Notes: a model not told the origin generated them from the letters alone. Counted from the first letter of the stretch, positions 42,555 through 51,914 are shown. The stretch: 54,495 bases of DNA from Lachnospiraceae bacterium (GCA_016287675.1 JAEFAR010000013.1:1-54495); one strand, 5' to 3'. Translations and numbers: made by a program.

Positions 42555-43998
42555 TTACATAAAAAGAATACAGAAGAAACTGCTGAAAAGAAATCTCCTG
42601 AAAGCACTGTTCTACGGTACCTTCATCGGAGTATGCGGTTTTTTCGCGGTAATGTTGCTCTCTCTGGTGGTTCCCATCTATGCACCCTATTATTATGCCG
42701 GAGCATTCCTTGTTTTTAGCATATTATGTGCAGAGATCTCAATGCTTGTAACTATGCCCGACAGGAAAACGGCCGCAGCCGAGGGTGACAGGTGCGGGCT
42801 CAAGGAAAGACTGTCAACAGCCCTTGAAAATCTGGATCAGACAGACGATATGTCTCTGATCCAGCGCCGTGACACCGTAAACTGTCTCAAAGGACTGGAT
42901 CTATCAAAAGCCTTTAAATGGAAGCCTAAAAATCAGTGCATCATCACGATGCTTGTACTCATTTTTCTGACTACGGCGGTTTCATTCATCGACACACCCG
43001 CAAAAGATGCCGCCATCAATAACCATGAGGTGGCTGAAGCTGCGGATGAGACTGCGGAAAAGCTGGAAAAAGAGCTCAATAAGCTCTCCGAAGTTCCGGA
43101 GATCAGTGAAGAAGAACTGAAAAAGCTCGAAGACCTTTATAAAGATAGTCTTAAGGAACTTGATTCGGCCAGGACCCACAGCGAAGTCAAAAAAGCAAAA
43201 GACAGATTTGACAGGAAAGCCCTTAATGAGCTCTCCTCTTACGCAAATTCCCTGTCTGCGGAAGAAAAAAAAGCTTTGGCTGAATCTCTGGAAAAGCTCG
43301 CAGATTCCTACAAGCAGGATGATGATTCTTTTGCAGATGCTGCCGGTGAAATGGCCTCCGCCCTTAAAAACTCCGGTGATCAGGCCTCTTACTCCGGTGA
43401 TCCCTCTGCTATCGATCCTTCCAAGATCGGCAACGGTCAGAGCGGACAAGGTCAGCAGGGACAACAGGGCCAGCAGGGCCAGCAAGGCCAGCAGGGTCAG
43501 CAGGGTCAGCAAGGTCAGCAGGGTCAGCAGGGCCAGCAAGGACAGCAAGGTCAACAGGGTCAGCAAGGCCAGGGACAAGGCCAGGGACAAGGACAAGGAC
43601 AAGGTCAAGGTCAGGGACAGGGTCAAGGACAAGGTCAGGGACAGGGTCAAGGACAAGGTCAGGGACAGGGTCAAGGCCAGGGTCAGGGTTCCGGACAGGG
43701 CGGACAGGGCTGGTACAACGGTTCTGATCATTCTGACATAAGAGAGGGAGCAAAGGGTGAGATGATCACCGTTCCCGATACCTACGACTCCGTTTCCGTT
43801 ACTGGCAAGGACAGCGGTTCGGGAGACAGTCAGAAGTCAAAGATCTCCGAGGGCTTAACATTTGCCGGTACTGCCGCGGATTATGAAACAGTGATAACAT
43901 CCTACACCGGAAAGGCGTATACCGCTCTGAATTCATCTTCGGTCCCTGACGCCATGAAGGACGTGGTCAAAAACTATTTTTCTGAGCTTTCAGAATAG
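42532..43998 (+). CDS. Membrane protein with Gln-Gly repeat tract (operon gene 4)
   Basis: A 488-residue protein. Three hydrophobic segments lie near 20-40, 44-66 and 140-158. A charged, helical, probably coiled-coil region follows (about 170-290). A long Gln-Gly low-complexity tract spans about 300-391 (GQQ repeats, then GQG repeats). The C-terminal 95 residues are ordered-looking. The layout recalls DUF4175-type proteins encoded near MoxR genes. The start is TTG at 42532, with GAGG about ten bases upstream and a 23-base overlap with the permease gene; no ATG near the N-terminus would keep the first helix. Confidence 0.78.
   Translation: MERKTIINYIKRIQKKLLKRNLLKALFYGTFIGVCGFFAVMLLSLVVPIYAPYYYAGAFLVFSILCAEISMLVTMPDRKTAAAEGDRCGLKERLSTALENLDQTDDMSLIQRRDTVNCLKGLDLSKAFKWKPKNQCIITMLVLIFLTTAVSFIDTPAKDAAINNHEVAEAADETAEKLEKELNKLSEVPEISEEELKKLEDLYKDSLKELDSARTHSEVKKAKDRFDRKALNELSSYANSLSAEEKKALAESLEKLADSYKQDDDSFADAAGEMASALKNSGDQASYSGDPSAIDPSKIGNGQSGQGQQGQQGQQGQQGQQGQQGQQGQQGQQGQQGQQGQQGQQGQGQGQGQGQGQGQGQGQGQGQGQGQGQGQGQGQGQGQGQGSGQGGQGWYNGSDHSDIREGAKGEMITVPDTYDSVSVTGKDSGSGDSQKSKISEGLTFAGTAADYETVITSYTGKAYTALNSSSVPDAMKDVVKNYFSELSE
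43436..43706 (+). repeat. In-frame tandem repeat encoding the Gln-Gly tract
   Basis: About 270 bases of short tandem units, mostly nine-base GGTCAGCAG-like units in the first half and six-base GGACAA/GGTCAG units in the second. All unit lengths are multiples of three, so length changes would alter the tract without a frameshift. Confidence 0.85.
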
Positions 43999-44006
43999 GA
44001 GGAGCA

Positions 44007-44981
44007 ATGGAAGAAAAAGATCTGCAACAAATTGTCGAAAAAGTAACTCTTTGTGAAAAAGAGATCGGAAAAGGCATCATCGGTCAGAAGTCCGTCATCC
44101 GTGAAGTCATTATAGCTATGCTTACAAACGGAAACGTACTTCTCGAAGGTGTTCCCGGTCTCGGAAAAACACAGCTTGTAAAAACAATAGCAAAAGTTTT
44201 CAATATAGCCTTTTCGCGTATTCAGTTCACACCCGATCTCATGCCCGCCGACGTTACGGGTACAAACCTCATCATAAAGGAAAACGGAAATAATGTGTTT
44301 TCTTTTGAACCCGGTCCCATTTTCTCCAATCTGGTTTTGGCAGACGAGATCAACCGCGCTACGCCAAAGACTCAGTCGGCTCTTCTTGAGGCAATGCAGG
44401 AAAAAACAGTGACAGTGGGTAAAAAGACCTACGAGATGCCTGCTCCTTTCATGGTGCTTGCCACACAGAACCCCATAGAGAACGAGGGAACCTACCCTCT
44501 TCCCGAAGCACAGCTGGACAGATTTATGTTCAAGATCCAGGTGGATTTCCCCACTCTTGACGAGCTGAAGCAGATCATGGACATCACCGTCACCAATAAA
44601 AAAGTGGAGATCAATCCCATCATGAGCGGTGAGGAGATCATCAATATCAGAAACATCATCCGTGACATCAAGCTTTCAAGCGCTGTTGAAGAATACGCCC
44701 TGAAGCTTGTTGTGGCAACTCATCCCGAGGTTCCGGGAGCTACGGATTACATAAAAAAATACGTTTCCTGCGGCGCTTCTCCCCGTGCTGCCCAGGCCAT
44801 CTTCAATGCCTCAAAGGCAAGAGCTCTTTTGGAAGGAAGGGCAAACGTTTCATTTGACGACATTCGTGCGGTGGCCTACCCGGCTCTCAGGCACCGTATC
44901 GCAACCACCTTCGAAGCCATGGCAGATGCTGTCAGCACCGATGCCATTATTTCACAGATCATTTCAGAGGTTACCGAATAA
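44007..44981 (+). CDS. MoxR family AAA+ ATPase (operon gene 5)
   Basis: A 324-residue AAA+ ATPase of the MoxR group, chaperone-like enzymes that remodel proteins together with vWA partners. Walker A is GVPGLGKTQL (47-56), Walker B is LVLADEINRA (about 109-118), then TPKTQSALLEAMQE and the sensor segment LATQNPIENEGTYPLPEAQL. AGGAGG precedes the ATG. The DUF58 gene begins directly after its stop codon, so the two are probably made together. Confidence 0.95.
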   Translation: MEEKDLQQIVEKVTLCEKEIGKGIIGQKSVIREVIIAMLTNGNVLLEGVPGLGKTQLVKTIAKVFNIAFSRIQFTPDLMPADVTGTNLIIKENGNNVFSFEPGPIFSNLVLADEINRATPKTQSALLEAMQEKTVTVGKKTYEMPAPFMVLATQNPIENEGTYPLPEAQLDRFMFKIQVDFPTLDELKQIMDITVTNKKVEINPIMSGEEIINIRNIIRDIKLSSAVEEYALKLVVATHPEVPGATDYIKKYVSCGASPRAAQAIFNASKARALLEGRANVSFDDIRAVAYPALRHRIATTFEAMADAVSTDAIISQIISEVTE

Positions 44982-45830
44982 ATGGTATACGATGACACCT
45001 TTAATGCCGAATTTTACAGAAGCCTGACTCTCTTCAGGATGAACCTAAAAATGAGACTGGCCGCAGGTGCAAACGGAGGCAGAAAGTCAAATGCCAAAGG
45101 AAGCAGCGTGGAATTCTCGGATTTCCGTGAATACCTCCCGGGAGATGACATCAGAAGGATCGACTGGAATGCATATGCCCGCTTTGACCGTCTTTTTATA
45201 AAGCTGTTCATGGAAGAGAAGGAAGGACTGTTCAATATCTTTCTGGACGGAAGCGCCTCCATGAACTTCGGCGAAAAAAGCAAGATCGTAACTGCAAAGC
45301 GGATCGCCGCTGCTCTCTCCTATTGTATCCTGGACCACTCGGACCGTGTGATCCTTAACTTCCTGAAAGGCAATCGCTGCGAGACCTTTAAGGGGGTTAC
45401 AGGAAAGCAGGGCTTTTCAAAGATCACGGACCATCTGTCCATGCTGGAACCCGAAGGAGAAAACGATCTTTTTAAAAGCATATGTTCCCGTGACATTAAG
45501 CTCCGGGGCATGTCTGTGGTGATCTCCGACTTTTACACGGAGCACGTGGAAGACGTGATCAAATACCTGGCTCACAAAAAGCAGGAGATCTTCCTGGTCC
45601 AGGTGCTTTCAAAAGAGGAACTGCATCCGGAACTTTCCGGAACCTTCAGTCTCGTTGACTCGGAAACAGGAAAGGATCTCAAAGTCACCGGCTCTTCCTC
45701 CCTTGAAAAAGACTACGCAGCCGCTAAGGAAAGATTCTTAAAGAAAATTGAAGGACTTTGCAAAAAATACGGTGCAAAATACGTCCTTGCAGATACGGAA
45801 AACAGTTATGAAACCATTTTGAGAGGTTAG
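44982..45830 (+). CDS. DUF58 protein (operon gene 6)
   Basis: A 282-residue protein with the DUF58 core motif YLPGDDIRRIDWNAYARF (near 47-64) and a following vWA-like fold (FLDGSASMNFG with a DxSxS-type acid cluster). DUF58 proteins are standard partners of MoxR ATPases. There is no membrane segment. Its ATG abuts the moxR stop codon, and the next gene starts four bases on. Confidence 0.92.
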   Translation: MVYDDTFNAEFYRSLTLFRMNLKMRLAAGANGGRKSNAKGSSVEFSDFREYLPGDDIRRIDWNAYARFDRLFIKLFMEEKEGLFNIFLDGSASMNFGEKSKIVTAKRIAAALSYCILDHSDRVILNFLKGNRCETFKGVTGKQGFSKITDHLSMLEPEGENDLFKSICSRDIKLRGMSVVISDFYTEHVEDVIKYLAHKKQEIFLVQVLSKEELHPELSGTFSLVDSETGKDLKVTGSSSLEKDYAAAKERFLKKIEGLCKKYGAKYVLADTENSYETILRG

Positions 45831-45833
45831 AAC

Positions 45834-47642
45834 ATGCGCTTCATGCATCTATGGCCGCTTTTCCTGCTGATCCTGATCCCCGTTGTGATCATCATGTACC
45901 TTTTGAAACAAAAGGCCGTGACTCACAAAGTCCCCTCCTTGTTTCTGTGGAGTGAGATGTACCGCAACAAGGAATCGGACACCCCATGGGAAAAGCTCAA
46001 GAAAAACAGATTACTGATCATACAGATCTTCACCATCCTGGTGCTGATCTTTTGCCTCATGTCGCCCTACACTGCTCAGGAAGCCACCACTTCTTCCAAT
46101 GTCGTGCTTCTGATCGATAACAGCGGAAGCATGAACACTGTGATGAGCAACAAAAAAACACGGCTGGACTACGCAAAAAATGCCGCCAAAGAGTACGTCA
46201 AGACCTTGACGGATGAAACATCCGTCACTGTCATTGCCTGCTCTGACAGGACCACTTCTCTCCTGTCCGGATCCATCGACAGGTCAGCGATCCTGAGCGC
46301 GATAGAAAGCATACAGGGAACCACCCTTGCGGGAGACTGCTCCGGGGGTCTTTCCGTCTGCCAGGGTCTGGCGGCGGGCAACACGTCACTACATGTTACG
46401 GTTTTCACGGATTCCCCACTTTCTCTGGGAAGTCTAACGGGTACAATTTACAATTTTTCCGCACCCGTGGAAAATGTTTCACTTGATTACGTAAGCTCAT
46501 CCCAGAGGGGGGACCGGCTCACAGTCCTTGCATGTGTCACCAACCATGGGACAGCGGCAGTGTCCGGAGATGTAAACCTCTACGGTGACGACAGACTCTT
46601 AAATGTTTCCTCCTATTCTCTGGAACCTGGAAAAAGCGATATCGTCTACTTTGAGTCCTTAGATTTTAACGGAACGGTACTTAAAGCCGAGATCGAAGCC
46701 GCAGATGCTCTCATCCTCGACAACACCGCCTACTGCATCAGCAGCGCGAAAAAAAGCGGCAAAGTCCTGCTTTTGACCGAAAGGAACATTTACCTTAAAA
46801 AAGCCATTGAGCTGAATGAGAACATCACACTTCATGAGACCAACGATCCCGAAACCTTTTCGGGAAATGCCACGGAAGGGTACGATCTCATCATAATCGA
46901 CGGTCAGGAAATGTTACCTGCAGAGCTTCCTTCGGAAGGTAACCTGATCTTCATCCATTGTGATCCCGGGCAATTTTTCGAAATCTCGGAAAATGTTGAA
47001 AACTCTTACCTGAAGCTTGAGGACAGCCCTTACACCTCGGGAATATCCGATTTTTCCTTCGGTGTAACCTCAAGTCTCACTGTCGATCAGCCTGTCTGGG
47101 CAAAATCCTTTATCAGTTCGGGAAAGAAAAGCGCCGGCTTTATCGGAGACAATTCCGGAAGAAAGATCGGTTTTATCGGATTCGATCTTCACTCCACGGA
47201 TCTCCCTCTCGATTACCGTTTCCCCATCCTGATATGGAACATGATCTCGGAAATGGGTAACTCGGATCTTTTGGCTACTTCCAATGTGTATTGCGGTGAA
47301 AGCGTAAGGATAAATTCCTCATTAAACGAAACAAAGCCCTCACTGATCCTTCCAAACGGACGAAAGGAAGAACTTTCCGCTCTTCCGCTTCTTTACAAGA
47401 ACACGGATGCACCCGGGGCTTATATGCTTGAAAAAGAGGACGGTTCGGTCGAAGCCTTCGCTGTCAACTTTAATACAGTGGAAAGCCGCAAGATCACTGC
47501 TTCAGCCATCACAGGCAATACAGGCAGTAACACCCTTGTGGTGGATGCTACTGCCACATCCGCGAAGAATTACCGGCCTTTGATAATAATAATCTTACTG
47601 CTTATTCTTACAATAGAATGGATCGTTTACATTAAGGATTAA
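45834..47642 (+). CDS. BatA-like membrane protein with vWA domain (operon gene 7)
   Basis: A 602-residue membrane protein. Two N-terminal helices (about 6-25 and 60-80) form the BatA-type module. A vWA domain follows, with an intact MIDAS start VVLLIDNSGSMN (Asp near 93). A middle region has a GATase-like stretch (YDLIIIDGQEM, then NLIFIHCDPGQFF). A C-terminal helix lies at about 580-598. The vWA domain should face outward and bind a metal-dependent partner. The last gene of the operon starts three bases on. The partner is not known. Confidence 0.88.
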   Translation: MRFMHLWPLFLLILIPVVIIMYLLKQKAVTHKVPSLFLWSEMYRNKESDTPWEKLKKNRLLIIQIFTILVLIFCLMSPYTAQEATTSSNVVLLIDNSGSMNTVMSNKKTRLDYAKNAAKEYVKTLTDETSVTVIACSDRTTSLLSGSIDRSAILSAIESIQGTTLAGDCSGGLSVCQGLAAGNTSLHVTVFTDSPLSLGSLTGTIYNFSAPVENVSLDYVSSSQRGDRLTVLACVTNHGTAAVSGDVNLYGDDRLLNVSSYSLEPGKSDIVYFESLDFNGTVLKAEIEAADALILDNTAYCISSAKKSGKVLLLTERNIYLKKAIELNENITLHETNDPETFSGNATEGYDLIIIDGQEMLPAELPSEGNLIFIHCDPGQFFEISENVENSYLKLEDSPYTSGISDFSFGVTSSLTVDQPVWAKSFISSGKKSAGFIGDNSGRKIGFIGFDLHSTDLPLDYRFPILIWNMISEMGNSDLLATSNVYCGESVRINSSLNETKPSLILPNGRKEELSALPLLYKNTDAPGAYMLEKEDGSVEAFAVNFNTVESRKITASAITGNTGSNTLVVDATATSAKNYRPLIIIILLLILTIEWIVYIKD

Positions 47643-47644
47643 TC

Positions 47645-50407
47645 ATGAGAATCAACATCGAACAACCTCTTATACTGTTACTGATCCCGGCTGCAATCGT
47701 TCTGCTCCTCTTCTCTGCCCGTTTCATGCATCTGCGGTCGAAAGAGCTGAAGATCAAGCAGATCATCTTAAGGTGCGTGATCTTTTCACTCCTTATCCTG
47801 TCATTGTCCGGCGTCAGTCTGCTGCAAAAAGGTACAAACGTCGCAACAGTTTTTATCGTTGATGCCTCAGACAGTACGAAAGAGCACAAAGACCACATTA
47901 CGGACTTCATCAACAATGCCATAAACACAAAGACTCCGAGAGATTATGTGGGCATAGTTTCCGTGGGCAAGACTCCTGTTGTGGAGAACTTTGTTTCCGA
48001 CAAGTGCATCTACCGCGGGATACAGACCAATGTGGACCCTTCCGCAACAAATCTTCAGGATGCGGTCAATCTGGCCCTTTCATTGATGCCCGACGGCTAC
48101 GCAAAAAGGATAGTCATCATCTCGGACGGAGCAGAAAACATCGGAAGTCTTAAGGACACCGTTGCGGACACCACAATGGCGGGCTGCGATGTAAAGACCT
48201 ACACTCTTCCCTCTTCTACATCTTCGGAAGTTTATGTAAGCAATCTTACGGTTCCCGAAAGCGTCGGGACAGGGGAGATCTTTAAAGTCATGGTGGAGGT
48301 CGAAAGCAATGTTTCCACTGCCGCCGTTGTCTCTCTCTATCAGGGAAGGACGCTGACGGAACGTAAGACCGTGAACCTTTCCAAAGGCACGAGCCTGATT
48401 CCCTTTTATGACACGCAGACGGATGCGGGACTCAAAACCTACCGCGTGACCGTGGAAGCCGTGGACGACACCATATCACTCAACAATGAGTTCTCCGCTT
48501 TCACAAACATTTCCCATAAGCTTCCGGTTCTGATCCTGGAGGGTGCTACAGGCGAAGGTGATGCGCTCTACAGCATGTTCTGCAATATGGGCATAGATTG
48601 TAAAAAGATCTCTGCTTTAAGCGCTCCTTCTGAGATCTCGGAAATGCTGGAGTACTCCTGCATGATCCTCTGTAATGTATCAACCTACGATCTTTCAGAA
48701 GGTTTCATGAAAAATGTAACGACCTACGTAAAAGACTACGGTAAAGGACTGATCGCCTGCGGCGGAAGAAACGCTTTTGCTCTGGGTCTTTACAAAGACA
48801 CTCCTCTTGAAACCATCCTGCCCGTGGAAATGGACATTAACGGAGAGATCGAGCTTCCTTCTATGGCTGTACACTTCACGGTAGACAAATCGGGATCCAT
48901 GAGCGACGGAAAACTTGATGACGCGAAGCGCTCCATCATTCTATCCCTTGACGCATTGAGAGATGTGGATTCCGTGGGTGTTATCGCCTTCGATCACACC
49001 ATATCTCCTGTATACAAACTGAAAAAACTGGGCGGAAACCGTGATGAAGTCATTCAGGCCGTCGGAACCATCCGCATCGAAGGCGGAACAAGCATATACC
49101 CTGCAGTAGAAGCCTCTGTGGCTGCCCTTGAAGACTACAATTCCACCATAAAGCACATCATTTTGCTTACGGATGGTCAGGATTCATACAATAATTACAA
49201 AAGCCTTATAGACAGGATCAACAAAGATAATATCACTCTCACCGCCATCGCTCTTGGAAACGACTGTAATACACAGCTTCTGAACACGATATCTGAAGCA
49301 ACGGGCGGAAGAATGTATGTGGTCAACAACAACAGCGACCTTCCCAAGATCTTTGCTCAGGAGATCTACCTTTCACAGAATGAGTATCTTGTGGATCGCC
49401 CCGGTCCCGTTTACATCACTTCATCGGATGATATCATCAGAGAAGTTGCGGTGAACGGCGTTCCTGACATTAAAGCCTACGTCGCGACCACGCTTAAAGC
49501 AAGAGCTACAGAGCTTCTGGAGACCGAAGACCAATACCCGCTTCTCGCCTACTGGCAATACGGCCTCGGAAAAACGGTTGCATGGACCTCCGATGTCACA
49601 GGAAACTGGTCGGGTAACTACTTTGGCTGGGAAAACAATGCTCATCTGTGGAACAACCTGATAAAGACAGTGACCATGGACAATACCAGGGAAGGTTCCT
49701 ACGCAACCGTCAGCCAGTCGTTGTCCGAAGCCACCATCAATTACCACACGGAAGAATTCGATTCAGGCACAACCGTTTCCGCAACCGTTACGGATGATAA
49801 AGGCGAAAGTAGGGAAATTCAGCTGATCCCCAAATCTCCCGGAGAATACTCCGCAGATTTCGAACTGACAAGTGAAGGCGTCTACTCGATAGCAGTAAAA
49901 CAATACGATGACGGAGTTCCTTCTTCCGGTCTCACCACTGCAGCCATAAAAAAGTACTCGCCCGAGTACACATTTAATACAGCCAGTGATGTACTGGGTG
50001 ATTTTGCAAGAATGACCGGAGGATCCGAGATCTCATCTCCTTCCCAGGTCTTTACAAAAAACATCAACCTGGTCAGGGCCATGAAGGACTTCACTGTACC
50101 GATCCTTGTAACTGCCCTTCTCCTGTTTGTTTTGGACATAGCTTACAGAAGATTCCGTTTCAGGATCCTTCCCGAAGGTTTCTACTCAAAGCTTTTTGCA
50201 CGATTCAGTAAAAAAACGGAAAAAGAAAGAAAGCCAAAGGCATTAGTGGGAGCTCCCGTCAAGCAGGACATTACCGGCGAAAGCAGGACAGCAACCGTTG
50301 CAGAAGAAGAAAAGAAAGCGCATTCCAAAAAGTCCGCATCAAAAAAGAAGAAGGACGAGCCGGAAATCCTGGACACTTCTCTTCTTCTGAACAGAATGAA
50401 AAAATGA
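47645..50407 (+). CDS. Large membrane protein with two vWA domains and a GATase-like domain (operon gene 8)
   Basis: A 920-residue membrane protein. Two N-terminal helices (about 7-27, 38-58) are followed by a first vWA domain (about 66-240; VFIVDASDSTK), a GATase-like domain (about 300-395; SCMILCNVSTYDL, GLIACGGRNAFALG) and a second vWA domain (about 405-570; FTVDKSGSMSDGK, Asp near 412). A beta-rich region and a C-terminal helix (about 817-838) precede a Lys-rich cytoplasmic tail. Both MIDAS signatures are DxSxS-type. It resembles gene 7 in plan with extra domains. It is the last gene of the operon, before the terminator at 50415. Confidence 0.87.
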   Translation: MRINIEQPLILLLIPAAIVLLLFSARFMHLRSKELKIKQIILRCVIFSLLILSLSGVSLLQKGTNVATVFIVDASDSTKEHKDHITDFINNAINTKTPRDYVGIVSVGKTPVVENFVSDKCIYRGIQTNVDPSATNLQDAVNLALSLMPDGYAKRIVIISDGAENIGSLKDTVADTTMAGCDVKTYTLPSSTSSEVYVSNLTVPESVGTGEIFKVMVEVESNVSTAAVVSLYQGRTLTERKTVNLSKGTSLIPFYDTQTDAGLKTYRVTVEAVDDTISLNNEFSAFTNISHKLPVLILEGATGEGDALYSMFCNMGIDCKKISALSAPSEISEMLEYSCMILCNVSTYDLSEGFMKNVTTYVKDYGKGLIACGGRNAFALGLYKDTPLETILPVEMDINGEIELPSMAVHFTVDKSGSMSDGKLDDAKRSIILSLDALRDVDSVGVIAFDHTISPVYKLKKLGGNRDEVIQAVGTIRIEGGTSIYPAVEASVAALEDYNSTIKHIILLTDGQDSYNNYKSLIDRINKDNITLTAIALGNDCNTQLLNTISEATGGRMYVVNNNSDLPKIFAQEIYLSQNEYLVDRPGPVYITSSDDIIREVAVNGVPDIKAYVATTLKARATELLETEDQYPLLAYWQYGLGKTVAWTSDVTGNWSGNYFGWENNAHLWNNLIKTVTMDNTREGSYATVSQSLSEATINYHTEEFDSGTTVSATVTDDKGESREIQLIPKSPGEYSADFELTSEGVYSIAVKQYDDGVPSSGLTTAAIKKYSPEYTFNTASDVLGDFARMTGGSEISSPSQVFTKNINLVRAMKDFTVPILVTALLLFVLDIAYRRFRFRILPEGFYSKLFARFSKKTEKERKPKALVGAPVKQDITGESRTATVAEEEKKAHSKKSASKKKKDEPEILDTSLLLNRMKK

Positions 50408-50414
50408 TAAAAAA

Positions 50415-50445
50415 AGCGGCGAGTTTCTCGCCGCTAAATTTTTTA
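50415..50445. terminator. Bidirectional terminator between the MoxR operon and rpsR
   Basis: AGCGGCGAG pairs perfectly with CTCGCCGCT around TTT. A left A-run and a right T-run allow termination of both converging operons. Confidence 0.85.
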
Positions 50446-50712
50446 CTCTACTGTGTAAGGCATAAGAGCAACGTGACGTGCACGCTTGATAGCTGTAGTA
50501 AGAGCTCTCTGATGCTCTGCGCAGGTTCCTGTGATACGTCTGGGAAGGATCTTTCCTCTTTCGGAAACGTATCTGGACAACTTCTTTGTGTCCTTGTAGC
50601 TAATCTCAGCTAAATTCTCAGAACAGAAAGCACAAACCTTCTTTCTTCTGCGAATGACACGTCTTTTCATTGTACCTTCAGCATTGTTTCTTGCTGTTCT
50701 CTCGTCTGTCAT
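50443..50712 (-). CDS. rpsR: Ribosomal protein bS18
   Basis: An 89-residue small-subunit protein. The body [13 protein letters not shown], then [19 protein letters not shown] and [12 protein letters not shown], is typical, including the Cys pair and further Cys/His of the zinc-binding (C+) form. The ATG at 50712 is preferred: GGAGG lies eight bases upstream, inside the alternative frame from 50727. It is the last gene of rpsF-ssb-rpsR. Confidence 0.95.
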   Translation of the reverse strand: MTDERTARNNAEGTMKRRVIRRRKKVCAFCSENLAEISYKDTKKLSRYVSERGKILPRRITGTCAEHQRALTTAIKRARHVALMPYTVE

Positions 50713-50757
50713 TGTATTATCCTCCATTCTTTCGATTTTTTCTAAGCCGGTGATTCC

Positions 50758-51195
50758 TTAAGCGAAAGGCAATTCCTCATCGATACCGTCAGGAATGTTC
50801 ATAAAACCTGAATCGGTTCCGCTGGGCTGAGGTCTCTCATATGTCTGTCCACCGTTTCCGCCCTGAGAATTCTTACTCTCTGCGAACTCGATGTTGTCAA
50901 CAAGAACATCTGTTGTGTAGACCTTCTGTCCTTCCTTGTTTGTGTAGCTGCCTGTCTGAATTCTTCCTTCAAGCGCTACCTTTGTACCCTGTCTCAAATA
51001 CTTCTCTGCGAACTCTGCCTGCTTGCCGAATGTGACGCATGAAATAAAATCGGCTGTGGGCTGGTTCGAATCATTGTTTCTGGAAACTCTTCTGTCAACT
51101 GCAAGAGTAAATCTTGCAATGGCTGAATTGTCCTTCTGTGCATATGAAACGTTAGGGTCTCTTGTGAGTCTGCCCATTAAAATGACTCTGTTCAT
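50758..51195 (-). CDS. ssb: Single-stranded DNA-binding protein
   Basis: A 145-residue SSB with an OB fold (MNRVILMGRLTRDPNVSYA; TDFVDNIEF-like strand), a short Gly/Gln-rich linker and the acidic partner-binding tip ending DEELPFA. It coats single-stranded DNA in replication and repair. AGGAGG lies eight bases before the ATG. It is placed between rpsF and rpsR, as in most Firmicutes. Confidence 0.96.
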   Translation of the reverse strand: MNRVILMGRLTRDPNVSYAQKDNSAIARFTLAVDRRVSRNNDSNQPTADFISCVTFGKQAEFAEKYLRQGTKVALEGRIQTGSYTNKEGQKVYTTDVLVDNIEFAESKNSQGGNGGQTYERPQPSGTDSGFMNIPDGIDEELPFA

Positions 51196-51212
51196 TAGGA
51201 AATCCTCCTACT

Positions 51213-51503
51213 TTATGCCTCTTCGACTCTTGTGATCAAGAATCTGATAACGTTGTCCCTTGTGCGAAGTCTGTCTTCGATCTCTGCAGGGGCTGTTGTC
51301 TCAGCATCGAACTGAATGAAGTAGTAAAATGCTTCGTTCATCTTCTGAACTTCGTAAGCGAGTCTCTTCTTACCCCACTCTTCAACGTTCTTAACTTCGC
51401 CGCCGAATCTTGTGATAAGCTTCTTTGCATCTTCAACGGATGCATCTCTTACGCTGTCCTCTACTTTTGCACTAACAACTAAACATAATTCATACTTGCT
51501 CAT
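51213..51503 (-). CDS. rpsF: Ribosomal protein bS6
   Basis: A 96-residue small-subunit protein with the bS6 fold (KYELCLVVSAK at the start, WGKKRLAYEVQKMNEAFYY, then IRFLITR). AAGGAGG lies about 12 bases before the ATG. It is the first gene of rpsF-ssb-rpsR, with the promoter at 51583 and a leader hairpin at 51536. Confidence 0.96.
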   Translation of the reverse strand: MSKYELCLVVSAKVEDSVRDASVEDAKKLITRFGGEVKNVEEWGKKRLAYEVQKMNEAFYYFIQFDAETTAPAEIEDRLRTRDNVIRFLITRVEEA

Positions 51504-51535
51504 AGTTGTGTTGCACCTCCTTCTGGTCTTATTTG

Positions 51536-51556
51536 GCTAACCGACAGGCGGTTAGC
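51536..51556 (-). promoter_or_regulatory. Leader hairpin upstream of rpsF
   Basis: GCTAACCG-CCTGT-CGGTTAGC, a perfect eight-base stem in the transcribed leader between the promoter and the rpsF ribosome site. bS6:bS18 repress their own operon in several bacteria through a leader RNA. This hairpin is a candidate, but I cannot confirm the binding motif. Confidence 0.45.
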
Positions 51557-51582
51557 AAGGATTTTATCCGTCACAAAAATGT

Positions 51583-51611
51583 ATTCTACCATGTGTTGTC
51601 AAGCATGTCAA
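51583..51611 (-). promoter_or_regulatory. Promoter of rpsF-ssb-rpsR
   Basis: TTGACA, a 17-base spacer and TAGAAT on the minus strand, with a second TTGACA-like box inside the spacer. Confidence 0.8.
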
Positions 51612-51661
51612 CTGATTTTTTACCATTTGACCTACGCCCATATATACGTACTGCAACAAGT

Positions 51662-51907
51662 TTATCTGTAGATGTTGTTTTTCCTCTTCTTAACAATCTG
51701 CTCCACTATATAGAAGATATCAAAAAATGCCATCACTCCCAAAGATATCACCGCCATGTCCTCAAGACCAAGGTCTATATGTGACAGGGCCACAAAGCTG
51801 ATGATGAGCAGGACCAACATGGCCCATGCAAAGCTTACCGCAGATACCACCAGAAAAGCCGCTAATTTTTTAAGAGGTTCCAAGGGATCAAATTCATGTT
51901 CGTTCAT
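51662..51907 (-). CDS. Small two-helix membrane protein
   Basis: An 81-residue protein with two hydrophobic segments (about 17-41 and 49-66) and a basic C-terminus. No family is recognised. It lies seven bases after the APH-like kinase gene on the same strand, so the two are likely co-transcribed. AGGAAG precedes the ATG closely. Confidence 0.7.
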   Translation of the reverse strand: MNEHEFDPLEPLKKLAAFLVVSAVSFAWAMLVLLIISFVALSHIDLGLEDMAVISLGVMAFFDIFYIVEQIVKKRKNNIYR

Positions 51908-51914
51908 ATTCTTC

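Noticed and set aside
42982-43731. Long minus-strand frame full of Leu/Thr/Ser repeats
   Set aside because: It is the antisense of the Gln-Gly tract and of a well-supported gene. The repeats come from the tandem DNA units; no ribosome site of its own.
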